The notes under the pieces are model-generated. The model was not told the DNA's origin, did not search any database, and worked only from the letters and a program-made list of their open reading frames with translations. From positions 39,589,501-39,653,500 of the forward strand of contig CM053813.1 in assembly GCA_028671895.1 (NCBI GenBank): DNA of 64,000 bases, read 5' to 3'. Positions 46,966 to 58,843 of this stretch are shown piece by piece. This stretch comes from Oenanthe sinensis (lineage: Eukaryota; Streptophyta; Magnoliopsida; Apiales; Apiaceae). Position numbers and translations under genes: made by a program. The first letter of the stretch is position 1; the number at the start of each line of letters is the position of its first letter.

Positions 46966-47790
46966 CTCGAATTAATTGTTTTTGTAATTAATAAAATTTA
47001 AATATGACCAATTTAATTAAATTAAATATATCAAATATTCTTAACAAATATAATTGTAGTATCCAAGTACCAAGTAAAAAATATATATGCCGACACCTCT
47101 CATAGTTTCTGGAACCCTCATTTAATGTGTGAATTTCTTCCTGAACTCTGAACCAACCATTCATTACTGTTTCTTAAACTAGTGTTGAATCAAAAGTAAA
47201 ACAAACAACACCCACTAATTACCCTGTTTAAAACAAGATTCATCCTAATTTGAAAATTTGGTGCAATGAATTGATCCAATAGTTACATAGCGTGATTGCA
47301 ACCAAAGCAACGCTGACAGTCAAATAAAGGAAGTTATACTACTAAATAGTAAATACAAGTACACTTATACACAATATCAGGAACTACTGTACACGAAAAA
47401 ATTTAAAAGCATCTTTTGTTTATTTGATTTTAAAATTCGTTATATATAATTATAACTTGTCATCAACTTAGTTTATTTTAAACATAGTAATCAATTAACT
47501 AATTAAAAGTCATATATTATTTATAAACATAGTAGAAATTGAATGAGTATATTATAAAACAAGAGTAATGCTAAAGGTATCCTAGTAGATCACAAAATTG
47601 TTTTTAAATTATACATGTCATCCTTTTATTAGTAGAGCACATATTAATACACGTGAACTTCATATTATTTTTAAGAAAATGACCAATAATAAATTGACAA
47701 CTAATCATTTGGGAAATCTTTTGGAGAGAGATCTGAGACCTCTAGCATCTATACTATACTATAATAAGCAATTATATTATACTTAAATTA
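46783..47790. repeat. ~1 kb direct repeat, copy 1
   Basis: Starts TTAAACTCAAATGCGAGTCC and runs through a TA microsatellite (46931-46958), a recognisable GACACCTCTCATAGTTTCTGG block and a terminal Helitron-like start (TCTATACTATACTATAATAAGC near 47743). The same order occurs at 48322-49310. Confidence 0.85.
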
Positions 47791-48321
47791 TATTCTATAT
47801 TTTATATTTTAAAAATTCTACTTATCCTATAATTTTTATTTAATATATTATTAAATTTTATGAATATTAATATATTTATACTATATTATTATAGTCAGAC
47901 AAGAAAACTTTTTTTCAAATCAAAATTAAAAATCAATCCAGTTGTTAGTAACTCGAAAATTAATCAATTCTCATATGAAATTGACAGTATAACCAGGTAG
48001 AACTTCATACAAGCCACATATTGATTATTCATACAAGCCAAACAGAAAAGAGTATCACCTTAGATTAGCTAATTGAATTCAAGAACACTAGGTAGTGACG
48101 TTCCTCCCCAAAATTGACCAAGTTGTTGTTTTCCTTTTCTTTTATTTATTATCTTTAATCAAACGGACCCTTAGTTATCTAAATGTAACTTTAGAATTAT
48201 TAAACCCTTATTATTATATTTTTGAACACAAGATGATGAAATAATTTCAGTATAAAACTTTATATTGATTACCATCTAATAAGATCAAATTCTATCAAAC
48301 TTAACTTCAAATTAAAATTTT
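47791..48321. other. Spacer between the 1-kb direct repeats
   Basis: AT-rich. The first part continues the truncated Helitron-like sequence (TTATCCTATAATTTTTATTT as in the elements at 49277 and 59533); the rest shows nothing recognisable. Confidence 0.5.
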
Positions 48322-48475
48322 AAACTCAAATTCGAGTCCAAATTTCCTTACTTTCATGCTCTTTTAATCTCGAGAATCTCCTTGGAAGACTTATTTGAAA
48401 TAGAAGAGGTTTTTCATCGATAAAGATAATTTACTTGTTCAAATTTCTCATATATTTTTGTTAATATTGACATGA

Positions 48476-48527
<52 letters not shown>

Positions 48528-49310
48528 CTCGAATTAGTTGTATTTAAAATTAATAAAAATAAAATATGATAAATTTAATTTAATTAAATATATCAAATAT
48601 TCTTAACAAATGTAATCGTAGTATCCAAGTACCAAGTAAAAAATATATATGCGATACCTCTCATAGTTTCTGGAACCCTCATTCAATGTGTGAATTTCTT
48701 CCCTGAACTCTGAACCAACCATTCATTACTGTTTCTTAAACTAGTGTTGAATCAAAAGTAAAACAAACAACACCCACTAAATACCCTGTTTAAAACAAGA
48801 TTCATCCTAATTTGAAAATTTGGTGCAATGAATTGATCCAATAGTTATATAGTGTGATTGAAACCAAAGCAACGCTGACAGTCAAATAAAGGAAGCTATA
48901 CTACTAAATACTAAATACAAGTACACTTATACACAATATCAGGAACTACTGTACACGAAAAATTTTAAAAGCCTCTTTTGTTTATTTGATTTTAAAATTC
49001 GTTATATGTAATTATAACTTGTCATCAACTTAGATTTTTTTAAACATGGTAATCAATCAACTAATTAAAAGTCATATATTATTTATAAACATAGTAGAAA
49101 TTGAATGAGTATATTATAAAACAAGAGTAATGCTAAAGGTACTCAAATAGATCCCAATTTTTTTTCTAAATTATACATGACATATTAATGCACACGGGTT
49201 CTATATTATTTTTAAGGAAATGACCAATAACAAATTGACAACTAATCATTTGTGAAGAGATTTGAGACCTCTAACATCTATACTATATTATAATAAGCAA
49301 ATTAGAGAAT
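48322..49310. repeat. ~1 kb direct repeat, copy 2
   Basis: Close copy of 46783-47790, about 1,545 bp downstream, with scattered substitutions and small indels. Its TA microsatellite (48479-48526, 24 units) is longer than that of copy 1. It runs into the Helitron-like element at 49277. Confidence 0.85.
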
Positions 49311-50025
49311 TTTTTTTTGAAATACTGAGGTGAACCATATAAAAGATCATAACCGTCCAATTTTAATAAAATCTAATTTTAGAAAGGATATATATCATAC
49401 ATACAACTCTATCCCGATAGTCCTCCTTTTATAGCACTCATCACAGATAATATTATATTATACTTAAATTATATTCTAGATTTTTTATTTAAAAAACCCT
49501 ATTTATCCTATGATTTTTATTTAATATATTATTAAAATTTATGAATATTAATATATCTATAATGTATTATTATAGTCAAACAAAAATTTTTTTTTCCATC
49601 TTACCTGGATGAATTATAAAAAACATCATAACCGTCCAATTTTAGGTGAACCATATAAACTTTCATAACCATACAATTTTAATAAAATCTAATTTTAAAA
49701 AAGAAATATCAATATATCGTACATATAACTCTATTATATATTATATTTTCTATTTTAAGAATTCTACTAATCCTATAATTTTTTAATATAGTTTACTCAT
49801 ATTCAACTCAATATTATCACTATTCAAACTCTTTTATTTATTTAAAATCATGACTTATCATTAAATTTTATGAATATTAATATATAAATATCATTGTATA
49901 AAAAATGTAGAAAGAAATTAATACTAAAACAAATTATCATATTGAATGAAATATTTAAATTATATAAAATAATTAATATATAATTTATTAATAACATCTG
50001 TGCTTTACACGAGTTATAAGCTAGT
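49277..50025 (+). mobile_element. Non-autonomous Helitron-like element
   Basis: Starts TCTATACTATATTATAATAAGC and ends GTGCTTTACACGAGTTATAAGCTAGT, matching Helitron-type TC start and CTAGT end without target duplication. Shares the start, the internal ATAACCGTCCAATTTTA words and the end with the element at 59533-59983. No helicase or Rep coding region. The family call rests on the termini only. Confidence 0.6.
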
Positions 50026-50042
50026 TATTCATAAAAACAATA

Positions 50043-50302
50043 CTCTCTACGTCCCCTTTTACTTGACTCTTTAAAAAAAAATTGTCCTTAAATAGTTGTA
50101 CATATCTTATTTCAATATGAGTATTTTTTACATATTTTTTCAAAATTACCCCTTACTTATATTTCTCATCTTTGATTTTACAAGTAACTTTCAAATATAT
50201 TTCACTATTAGAGTCATTGATTAGAGGCAAACATAGAAATAAACAATATAATTAATATATGTATTTTTTCCATAAGAGTCAAGTAAAATGAGACGTAGAC
50301 AA
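50043..50302. mobile_element. Stowaway-like MITE
   Basis: Terminal inverted repeats CTCTCTACGTCCCCTTTTAC and, in reverse, TTGTCTACGTCTCATTTTAC, both leading into TTGACTCTT, flanked by TA (50041-50042, 50303-50304). 260 bp, no coding capacity. Confidence 0.85.
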
Positions 50303-50304
50303 TA

Positions 50305-52720
50305 CTTTTTTATTATAACTACAATCGTTAATGAGTAAATATTAAATTATATAATATCACTCGTTTATATCGTTAGCATATATAATCATTTTGAAGATAA
50401 AATGTAAGATTTATTTTAATTATGAGGAATATATATATATATATATATTAATTTATCAAAACATATACTAATATTTGACTAATCGTAATTTTATATAAAT
50501 TCTTTTCTTGTCTTTTGTCCAAAAAAAAGAATTCTTGCCAAAGAATCAATGTTATATCAACCCATAAATTCTGCACCATTTCAATATTAAACAAATCAAA
50601 CTTCTACAAATAAAATAAAATTCAAAATATAAGTAAATAAATTTAATAATTAAACAGAAAACTCCCAAATAAGGAGGGAAAATTGTTACTCAAAAACTAC
50701 GATAAATAAGAGGATTATCGAGTATTCCATATACAAAAAACTTTAAGAATAGGAACATTTTTTAATGGACGGTGAGAAGCAAATTGCCTTCCAACAGTAT
50801 TGGCGCATGGGCCCCACTGGATTGTCTCAACGGACCAAGTTGAACTTGGGAGATTGAGCCATAAAAGTACTCCTGGGGTTGATGCTCCTGCAAAAGGCTA
50901 CATTTCCCAGAAATGACATACACTACTCCCCAGTCCCCACTGCTCTTTTACTCCTAATTTTAACTCTTTCGACACTCGATTCAAATAATGAATCACGTAA
51001 GCTGTCTTATTTTTTCAATCCAATAAAATACACTACCGACTTCAAATCTATGAAAACCCACAGATCAATGAATCGTATAATCAGTGATTTTAAATCGTTA
51101 AATACATCAAAATCCCTCCCGAATCCTGATTTTCTATCCTTTTCCAACATATTCAGGAGCATGTCAATGTGCTATTTACACTCTTCCATACATGGATGCT
51201 TTAAATATGTTGTTTCTAGTTCCTTCGAAAAAAACATTGTATCTGGTATGAAAGAATGAGGTGGTATAGAATAAAATGATATTTAAATTATAAGAAAAAC
51301 AACATTATGTTTTCGAATTTTTACATGAAAAAGGAATAAAAACAATTCCAAACTATAGAAAATAAAATAATTTATATGTATTCCCCCCCTCATATTTGTG
51401 AGTTTTTGTAAAAAAATATGATTATATAATTTATAATTTTACACTTAAATATAATTATTCTCCCACAAAAATATTACAATTCAGGTTATCAAAATGTAAT
51501 TAAATAAAAAATACACACACTAAGTAATTTATCAAATTTTTATTGGTGTATGGTATGATCGATACGTATGTGCAGATTGTTTCTCATCTATAGACAGAAA
51601 TTGAGGTGGTCTTAGCCACCAGAGAGATACTAATATATCTCCGTGCAGTGTTTTGCAGTGGTTATAGTAGTACCTCAGTCTTATGTTCATCAACTAACTT
51701 ATTATTATGTTCTTGTTGTGGCTTGAATGCCCAAGTATTAATTACTCTGTTTGCTTATTTCACAGCTTAATCTTGTTTGCAGGGTGGACAAGTTTTGCTG
51801 GAATGTCTCTCTCTCTCTCTCAGATAGTTACCCATTTTTCCGCCTTCTATGTATACGCTTTGCTAATATTGTGAGAGAGATCTGTGGAGTGCTTCACTGG
51901 AATCCCCCTATGCGGATAATGAATTGTTAACTGCGGCGAAGCAAAATGAAATGCTTGAATCTTGTATGCTATTTTTCGGCTTATCCATCACCATGAAAAG
52001 GAAGAAAGAAGTAGATGCCTCACTTCCAACGTAGATTATGCAGTGGTGCCTCAAGTTCAACCCACTACAATGTGCAATTTCTCATTGTAGTTTGATAAAT
52101 CTAATTTTATAAAATAATGTTTTGATTTAAAGAACTCTAAATTGTCTCCAATGACTGAACACGCCTTTACTAAATTATCTCTTTGTTTATCTATTCAAGT
52201 TTATCTTTTTTGAAGTAAATGCCATTCAGATTTCAGAGATTCAGATAGGTTTCGTTTTGTGCAAGGCTTTGTTGCATCTACAATACGTTTTTGTGTTGGA
52301 TATGACTGCAAGTTGAACCGACGCTACTTCTTTGATGTTACATGTTTACATGTATCATGTGCGTGTTTAAGATAATGTCATCACCCTGTATGATCCCACA
52401 AAAAATTCAGTTAACTTCTACAGGAGTTTTGAGAACACCGGAACTACAAAATCTAATGTGGATCAGTCTTATCGAGTTCACCTTGCGAACTTACACAAGA
52501 GAGCAATATCATGTTGAACATTGCATATGTAGTTGTATACTGCTAATATCGGGAATAAGGGACATGTGAATATCTTCAAGACTATAACATAGTAAAAAAG
52601 AAGAAGATGACTGGTATGAAAACAATAGACTATATAGTTACCAACAATCAATGGGAACAGTCCGGTATATAGATAGACAAGATGCATATGCAGCACACTT
52701 TTCTTTCAACTATAAATAGA
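50305..52720. other. Intergenic region downstream of the RALF gene
   Basis: No supported gene. A TA run lies at about 50,431-50,448. From about 51,560 the base composition is less AT-rich, with a CT run near 51,810, but I see no protein or RNA family. The part near 52,720 is likely RALF 3' UTR. Confidence 0.5.
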
Positions 52721-53068
52721 TTAACTTCGACAGCGAGTAATGGCACTGCAGCCACGGTCATAAGGGTTAGCTTCAGCACCCTGTTCACAATTATAGTAAG
52801 AAGCACCTCTCTGAGAGCAAGGAACATTGTTCCTCTCCAGTGCATCATAGCTTATATACTTTGTAGTTGCTAATATGCGTCTGTTACTCTCTGAATCCAT
52901 ATCAAATTCCTCGCCTATCATGCAGTCCGCTACAGACCCTTTGCAGGATGGCTTCATAGGCATCCAGCTGTTGCCACTAGCAGCTACCATGACCGAGGAT
53001 GAGACGAAGATTGTTGTAAGAAATAAAATGGAGAAGATAGTAAAATGGAAGGCAGAAGAAGGTGCCAT
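52721..53068 (-). CDS. RALF (rapid alkalinization factor) peptide precursor
   Basis: 115 aa, single exon. RALFs are secreted peptide hormones read by FERONIA-type receptor kinases with LLG co-receptors; they raise apoplastic pH and restrain cell expansion or tune immunity. Seen: a hydrophobic signal peptide (about residues 8-30), an acidic propeptide, the subtilase S1P site RRIL at 63-66, then a mature peptide of about 49 residues starting ATTKYISY with the receptor-activating YISY at 71-74. There are four cysteines (84, 94, 107, 113) in the family pattern (PCSQRGASYYNC, GCSAITRC). The propeptide with RRIL and YISY puts it with the RALF1/23/33 group. ATG 53068 is the only start that gives the signal peptide. 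Confidence 0.96.
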   Translation of the reverse strand: MAPSSAFHFTIFSILFLTTIFVSSSVMVAASGNSWMPMKPSCKGSVADCMIGEEFDMDSESNRRILATTKYISYDALERNNVPCSQRGASYYNCEQGAEANPYDRGCSAITRCRS

Positions 53069-54227
53069 TGTTTTTTACCAAGTGGTTTGCTTCTTCTTCT
53101 AGTTCTAAGCTTTTCTTTTACATTATGTTTTTTTTTGTGATGTTTTTGTTTAAGAAGAAATGAAGGGGCTTGCAGGCCTGTTGAAATATTCCAGCTATTT
53201 GTTGGCCTAGTTTTATTAGTCAGACACTCAGACGTAAGGTGAACAAATAAGAAAGTATAGCCGGCGCCAGGATGATCTGGTAATACACAGAGACCTTTTC
53301 AATAACGAACAAAGTACACCGGACACATATTTGCATTTTATAATTCTTATAATATATACTAGTATATACGAGCATGCCTCTGTTTTATAATCCCAGTAAA
53401 CCTTCGACCTCTAATTATTTCATTTCTAAACCTTCCATCACTTGTCTCGTTTCTTACAATTTAATTTTTAGTATTATACGTAGGTGAAAGCAACAGGGCT
53501 TACCATCAGCCAACACCAACACATGCGCATATTTCTTCAGTAGTTTCACTTTTATTCCACTTGCCAATCACTATTCACTCAGTTTGAAGTGGGGTGCATT
53601 GGTTACCTAGCATTCTACAACAGACACATGGTTTTTGAAAATTTCAGTAAAGTTGCATACAGGAATGACAGATTTCAAAATTTTTAGTTAAGTTGTGAAG
53701 AGCAAACCGAACAGCAATGATAAAGATCAAACTCCAAACAGAAAAACAGAGATACAAGGCATGACCATGCCAGCGTTCTTTCTGTAATTTGTTAAGTGCC
53801 TGCATTTCTGTGATTATGGGAATAGAATCTTAGATTGGCCATTGCAGAACATCATTTCTAGTGTTAAACTCGCTACCAAATCCGATAAAGAGTGCAGCTG
53901 AAAAGACAAGATATTCTATTTTTGAAAAATTACACATGACAACACTAGAGCTTATTCTGTCAATGATGATCATAAAAGAATATACTTACTGAACCCTACA
54001 TAAAAAAAGACAACGAGAAGGCTTATTATTTATCATTTGCATTAGTTGCAAGATTACAGGAAGGCTGACTGGGAGCTAACCTCTAATATGCACCTTCAAC
54101 TCAAAAATTAATACATATCTGCAACTTGTCATTTGCAGCACAGACTAGAGAGCGTATCATTATCACCCTCCAAGGTTGTTCTCCAGAACTGCTCAGACTT
54201 CGGCCTCTAACAAGTAGGAACATAAGT
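53069..54227. other. Intergenic: RALF promoter side and FolD 3' side
   Basis: Right of the RALF start there is a pyrimidine/purine-rich leader; I see no confident TATA box. The part next to 54,228 is probably the FolD 3' UTR. No other gene seen. Confidence 0.5.
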
Positions 54228-57200
54228 TTACTGCCCGATCACTCGCTTGGCACCTTCCAAAGTATTTTGGAGTAACATTGCAACAGTCAGGGGTCCTACT
54301 CCTCCTGGAACAGGTGTAATCCAACCGGCTACCTTACACGCTTCCTGAAAATCAACATCTCCTACAAGCCTATACCCTGACTTTCGACTTGGATCATTTA
54401 CGGCATTGGTTCCAACATCAATAACAGCAGCACCAGGTTTTATCCAGCTTCCTTTTATCTGAAATCACAATAGATACACAAATATTAATGTGAATGAATT
54501 GAGCCAAAAAAATGATATTAAAATATTCAGTGAAGACCTACTTGCAAGCAGGTTAGTATAATTTCATTGCAACAAAAACGAGAGTAAAAAATCTTGTAGT
54601 AAGGTACAAGGGGATACTCGACCAAGTTACCATAGTCCGTGCATTACTTGATGAATGACAGGATCAAGAAATATTAAAACCAATCAGTTGAAAGTATACA
54701 AAACTGAATGCACAAATATATACTCCTAACTATACTCGGGCAATCAATAATTTTACTGTAGCACAAAATAAGGAATACAATGATTTATATAGTGGTCCTA
54801 AAACTATGCTGAACATGTAAAATCTTATAAGGAAAACTAATTCTAATTGATATTTACTTGCTGATAATGATCAACTTTACTAATAAAGAAAAGAACTCCT
54901 TGACTACTTTAGCAACATTATTAAACTACTTAAAAATAACAATTAAACTAATTTACTAATAATACAAAATATATACAAATTAACTTCTAAATTCCTTGCA
55001 TAGCATCAAAAATGATACAGACATTTCAGAAAAGGGCTGTTTCAGTGCCCTTTATTTTTATGTCTCAACAACAAAAAACTCAGACAGTCAGACTTGAAGT
55101 ATAATTCACATAAATAAATTGTGCTGTTTCAGAAAGACATATTCAGTAGCTTCAATATTATTTATCAGATAAGATTCACCTGTCCTCAACATACTCACTT
55201 CCTCTATTTCATCCTCAACTGCTATTTTACTGCACAGAGTTATATTTTTCAATTTTTGATGGAATTGTATCTGGTTGTCATGGGCCACTAACTATAAAGA
55301 AGATGTAAAATGATATGCCCCCCCCCCCAAGAAAATAATAATAATAATAAAAAAAAATGCAAAAGCACTGAACTGCTTGAGTAATGTAGCTCACTACGGT
55401 GATTTGCAGCAATATCTATTCCTTGGCAATTATTTGATTAAAAGCTGAAGTGGTTATGTATGACTAGAACTCTGAATATCTTTTAGCTAGTTTCCTATAT
55501 GTTCCAAACAGTATATGAGTATTCTGGTTAGAATTTTTACGCACATGGAATCAAACTGAAAATATAGAAAGGTATATTTGTAATTTTTAATATCGGCATA
55601 TTAGGTAGTCTCTTCCTTGTACCGATCATGCTGAAAGTAAAGAAAGTTATGTTGGACATTTATATACCAGTAACAAATTTCACAGCATAGGAAATGATAC
55701 TGCAAGTGAATCTTTGTTGCCCATAATCAAGGATATCAAACACACCCACACACACAAAAAAATGAAGAAATTTCTTACCATCATTGGCTGTCCTGCTGCA
55801 GCAATAACTATGTCTGCTTCACGAATGAAATTCTCTGGATCTTGAGTACGTGAGTGGACTATAGTAACCGTGGCATCTGCCTTCAGAAGTAGAAGTAAAA
55901 CTGGTAACCCGACAATATTACTTCGACCAACCACTACTGCCTTCTTACCCTTTATGCTAATACCACTTCGTGACAGAAGTTCAAGACATCCCTGTTGAGA
56001 AAGCTCTAGTTCATTACAAAGAAAACTGATGAAACTTCCATCAAAAGTTTAAAGTTTTGATATTTGTGTTTCAAAACTAGACCCTTTTGTATTAACCCAC
56101 TCTCTTCCTTCCAAAATAGTTATGACTAAATTATAGATCTTTACAGGAATTATTAACTACCCGAATACAACCAAAACATTAGCTAATATGTAACTTTTGG
56201 TCATATTGATACTTACATAGGTAAAAAGTGATAAAAAATTTATGCTACTATATTAGAAATGTATCTCTAATTTAGGGATCAACGAAGCATTTTGATATAC
56301 CTTAGGAGTGCAAGGAAGAAACAGAGGATCTCTTCCTTTCATTGCAAGCTTTCCAATGTTCAGAGGATGAAAGCCATCGACATCCTTCTCGAGGCTGATT
56401 TGAGATAAAATTTTCTCTTCATTTATATGTTTCGGCAATGGAAGCTGGACAAGTATACCTGCCATAGCACACAAAATTCCTTCAATATTTTGCTTAAATA
56501 CCATCATTTATGATATCATTATGAACTTACTTTCCATGTATTGAATATTAGTTCATAGGACATGAGAAGTCATCGTGACTCATAGGAACGGTAAAGCCCA
56601 ATAATTTATTCTTTATGAGAATATATAGTGACACATTGATATGTTTTGGATATTATGAACAAGTATATGTAATGTATGCTCACCTGCATAATTCGGAATT
56701 CATCCTATTACAAGATTAAAGCTTTACTCTATTTAGGACCAACCATTTGCAGATAATAAGATAATTACTGATCAATTTTATCACAAGAACTGATACTATT
56801 CACAATAACACAATGTATAAAAAATTGCAATTGAAATTCATAAGCTGGAACATCCGTCATTACACAAAAACATGTTCGTAGATGTGCAGTGTGTGTATCA
56901 AATCCGATGCACGACATGTTTATAAACACTATAGCAATGAACTGTGCATCATACACTGAAACATGTAGGGCTGACAGGCAAGTCAGGTAAATTTAGAAAA
57001 ACGGAAACACTAGACATGATAGAAACAATTCACAGAATCAGCAAAATAAATAAATCAGAGAACTTGAAAATGATCCAGAGATCCAAAAGAATCGCATGAA
57101 AACATACATCACACAAAAACATACCGTGTACTTCAGGATTTTCATTTAACTCGTCGACCTTGGCAATCAATTCAACCTCAGGTACGTCCTCCGGAAGATC

Positions 57201-57761
57201 TATGTCAAATGATTTAATACCGACCTCGGCACACGCCTTCCTTTTCATGCTCACATAGCTCTGAGAATCCTTCCTACATCCTACAATAACAACCGCCAAT
57301 CCTGGCACCTGAAATTCGATAAACACGATATATTCTCCCCTCATTCAGCACTACCATCTCCAAAACACTTAATCATCACCTTGTTTCAACAAACTTCAAA
57401 TACATTCATACATAATCAATTCATTGCCTATATATAACACAACTCATATTTATATCGAAATACATCACAACTTAATTATAGATCCAAATTCAAAGCTACT
57501 TAACTCTAGAATACATACAATATACACACAAATTGAACAACAACAAAGGTGTTGTAACTTGAAACGAATCAAAATCAAATAAACTGATATAATTCAAAGT
57601 GTGATTAGAAGATATAGAAGACGAGAAAGATGAGTGAGATAACATACTCTGGAGTATTTATCGGAGAGAATGGCGACTTCCGACGCGATTTCAGATCGGA
57701 TAGTCTGAGCAATTGTTTTGCCGTCGATGACGGTGGCGTGGTGATCGGACGGCGACGCCAT
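54228..57761 (-). CDS. FOLD: Bifunctional methylenetetrahydrofolate dehydrogenase/cyclohydrolase (FolD)
   Basis: 299 aa in five exons: 57761-57648, 57308-57125, 56458-56301, 55991-55779 and 54458-54228 (TAA). All GT-AG; 900 coding bases join in frame. The enzyme interconverts 5,10-methylene-, 5,10-methenyl- and 10-formyl-tetrahydrofolate using NADP, feeding one-carbon units to purine and other synthesis. Seen: catalytic Y56-x3-K60 (YVSMK), signature ILVQLPLP at 101-108, the NADP-binding GRSNIVG at 174-180, and PGGVGPLTV at 274-282. Length and the lack of an N-terminal extension match the cytosolic plant isoform; no transit peptide is evident. The 5' leader is CT/CA-rich. Intron 4 has a C9 run followed by an A/T-rich simple repeat near 55,319-55,356. 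Confidence 0.96.
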
Positions 57762-58843
57762 TTTTTTGTAATCAAGTAGAGTAGATTGTACAAGTAACAA
57801 CTCAAGTGTGTGTGTGAGAGAGAGGTAAGGCACGAAGTTCGAGAAGGTATAAAATATCTGTTTCGGGTGTGTTTATTTTCCACGTGTTTTTTATATTGCC
57901 TTGCGGTGGTTGGTGAATTACAGTGCTCCGCCAGACTGCCACCAACCTTTTCAGCAATGTTAATTTATTTTTATAGCTCGTTTTCTTTTTATTTTGACCC
58001 TATATTTAAATTTAAATTTTTTATTTTTAAATTAAAATATTTTTCTTATAAAAGGTTTTAGAGTCAAAACACTTTTCAAAAAAGTTGGTTTTAAAATTTA
58101 TGAAACACTTTTTTACATGTTTTTCAAAAATAAACTGTTTTGTTACTTAATTATCCAAATTCTCTAATATAAGTATTTGCTAACAGCTAACCGCTAAACA
58201 TGACTTGAATATTCCCTCCATCAAAATTAGTTTTTTCAATTTTTTTAGTCGAATTAACTAAAATTTTGACTAAAATTTTTAACTACAAGTTACGGAGCAG
58301 TCAACCAAATACAGATAACTAATTATCCTTGCAAAGCAAAGATTAAAGAGTTATAACTTGGTTTCATAAAAGTTAGCTTGCTGAACCAAACAAGGCCAAG
58401 AAATCACAATTAATAATTTCTGCAACTGTGCAACTGACAGAATTAAATCTCTTAAATCTCGGGATACCACCGGACTAAAATCCGATATATATAAAAGTAT
58501 ATGATAAGCATTACAAAATAACTACATACTATAGTTGATGGTAATCAATGCAACTATACTCAAATCCTAAAGGTAACAGATCAAACATCACAAATTCATC
58601 TTGATATATAGCAAGAACTATAAAGGATTAAGGTATAAACCAAGGCATCTGATTATATCAGATATTCCGATGTGCTTCTTAGTGCTCTCATGCCTGCAGC
58701 CTGGTTTCACCTTCACTGGATTTCTTAAAATGAAAACTTAAAAAAATACTCAATGGATCAACTTGCTACAGAGGGGGTATCTGATCACAACAGGACTGCT
58801 TGCAGTACTATGGTTTATACTTGCTAAAGCAAACCTAGTATGT
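57762..58843. other. Intergenic between FolD and the uncharacterised gene
   Basis: Next to FolD is its CT-rich leader and promoter. 58,150-58,400 holds TTAGTCGAATTAACTAAAA-type sequence and an AACCAAACAAGGCC end that look like a decayed MITE. 58,400-58,843 is probably 3' UTR of the - strand gene that ends at 58,844. No gene seen. Confidence 0.5.

Noticed and set aside
46931..48526. CRISPR-like or satellite array
   Set aside because: The repetition is TA microsatellite and one 1-kb direct repeat; there are no regularly spaced units.
50879..51259. 126-aa + strand ORF upstream of the RALF region
   Set aside because: Low-complexity S/T/L/F sequence with no recognisable family; surrounded by MITEs and AT-rich spacer.
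51560..52030. Possible microRNA precursor in the less AT-rich patch
   Set aside because: No match to mature plant miRNAs that I know and no clear long stem; nothing to support an RNA gene.
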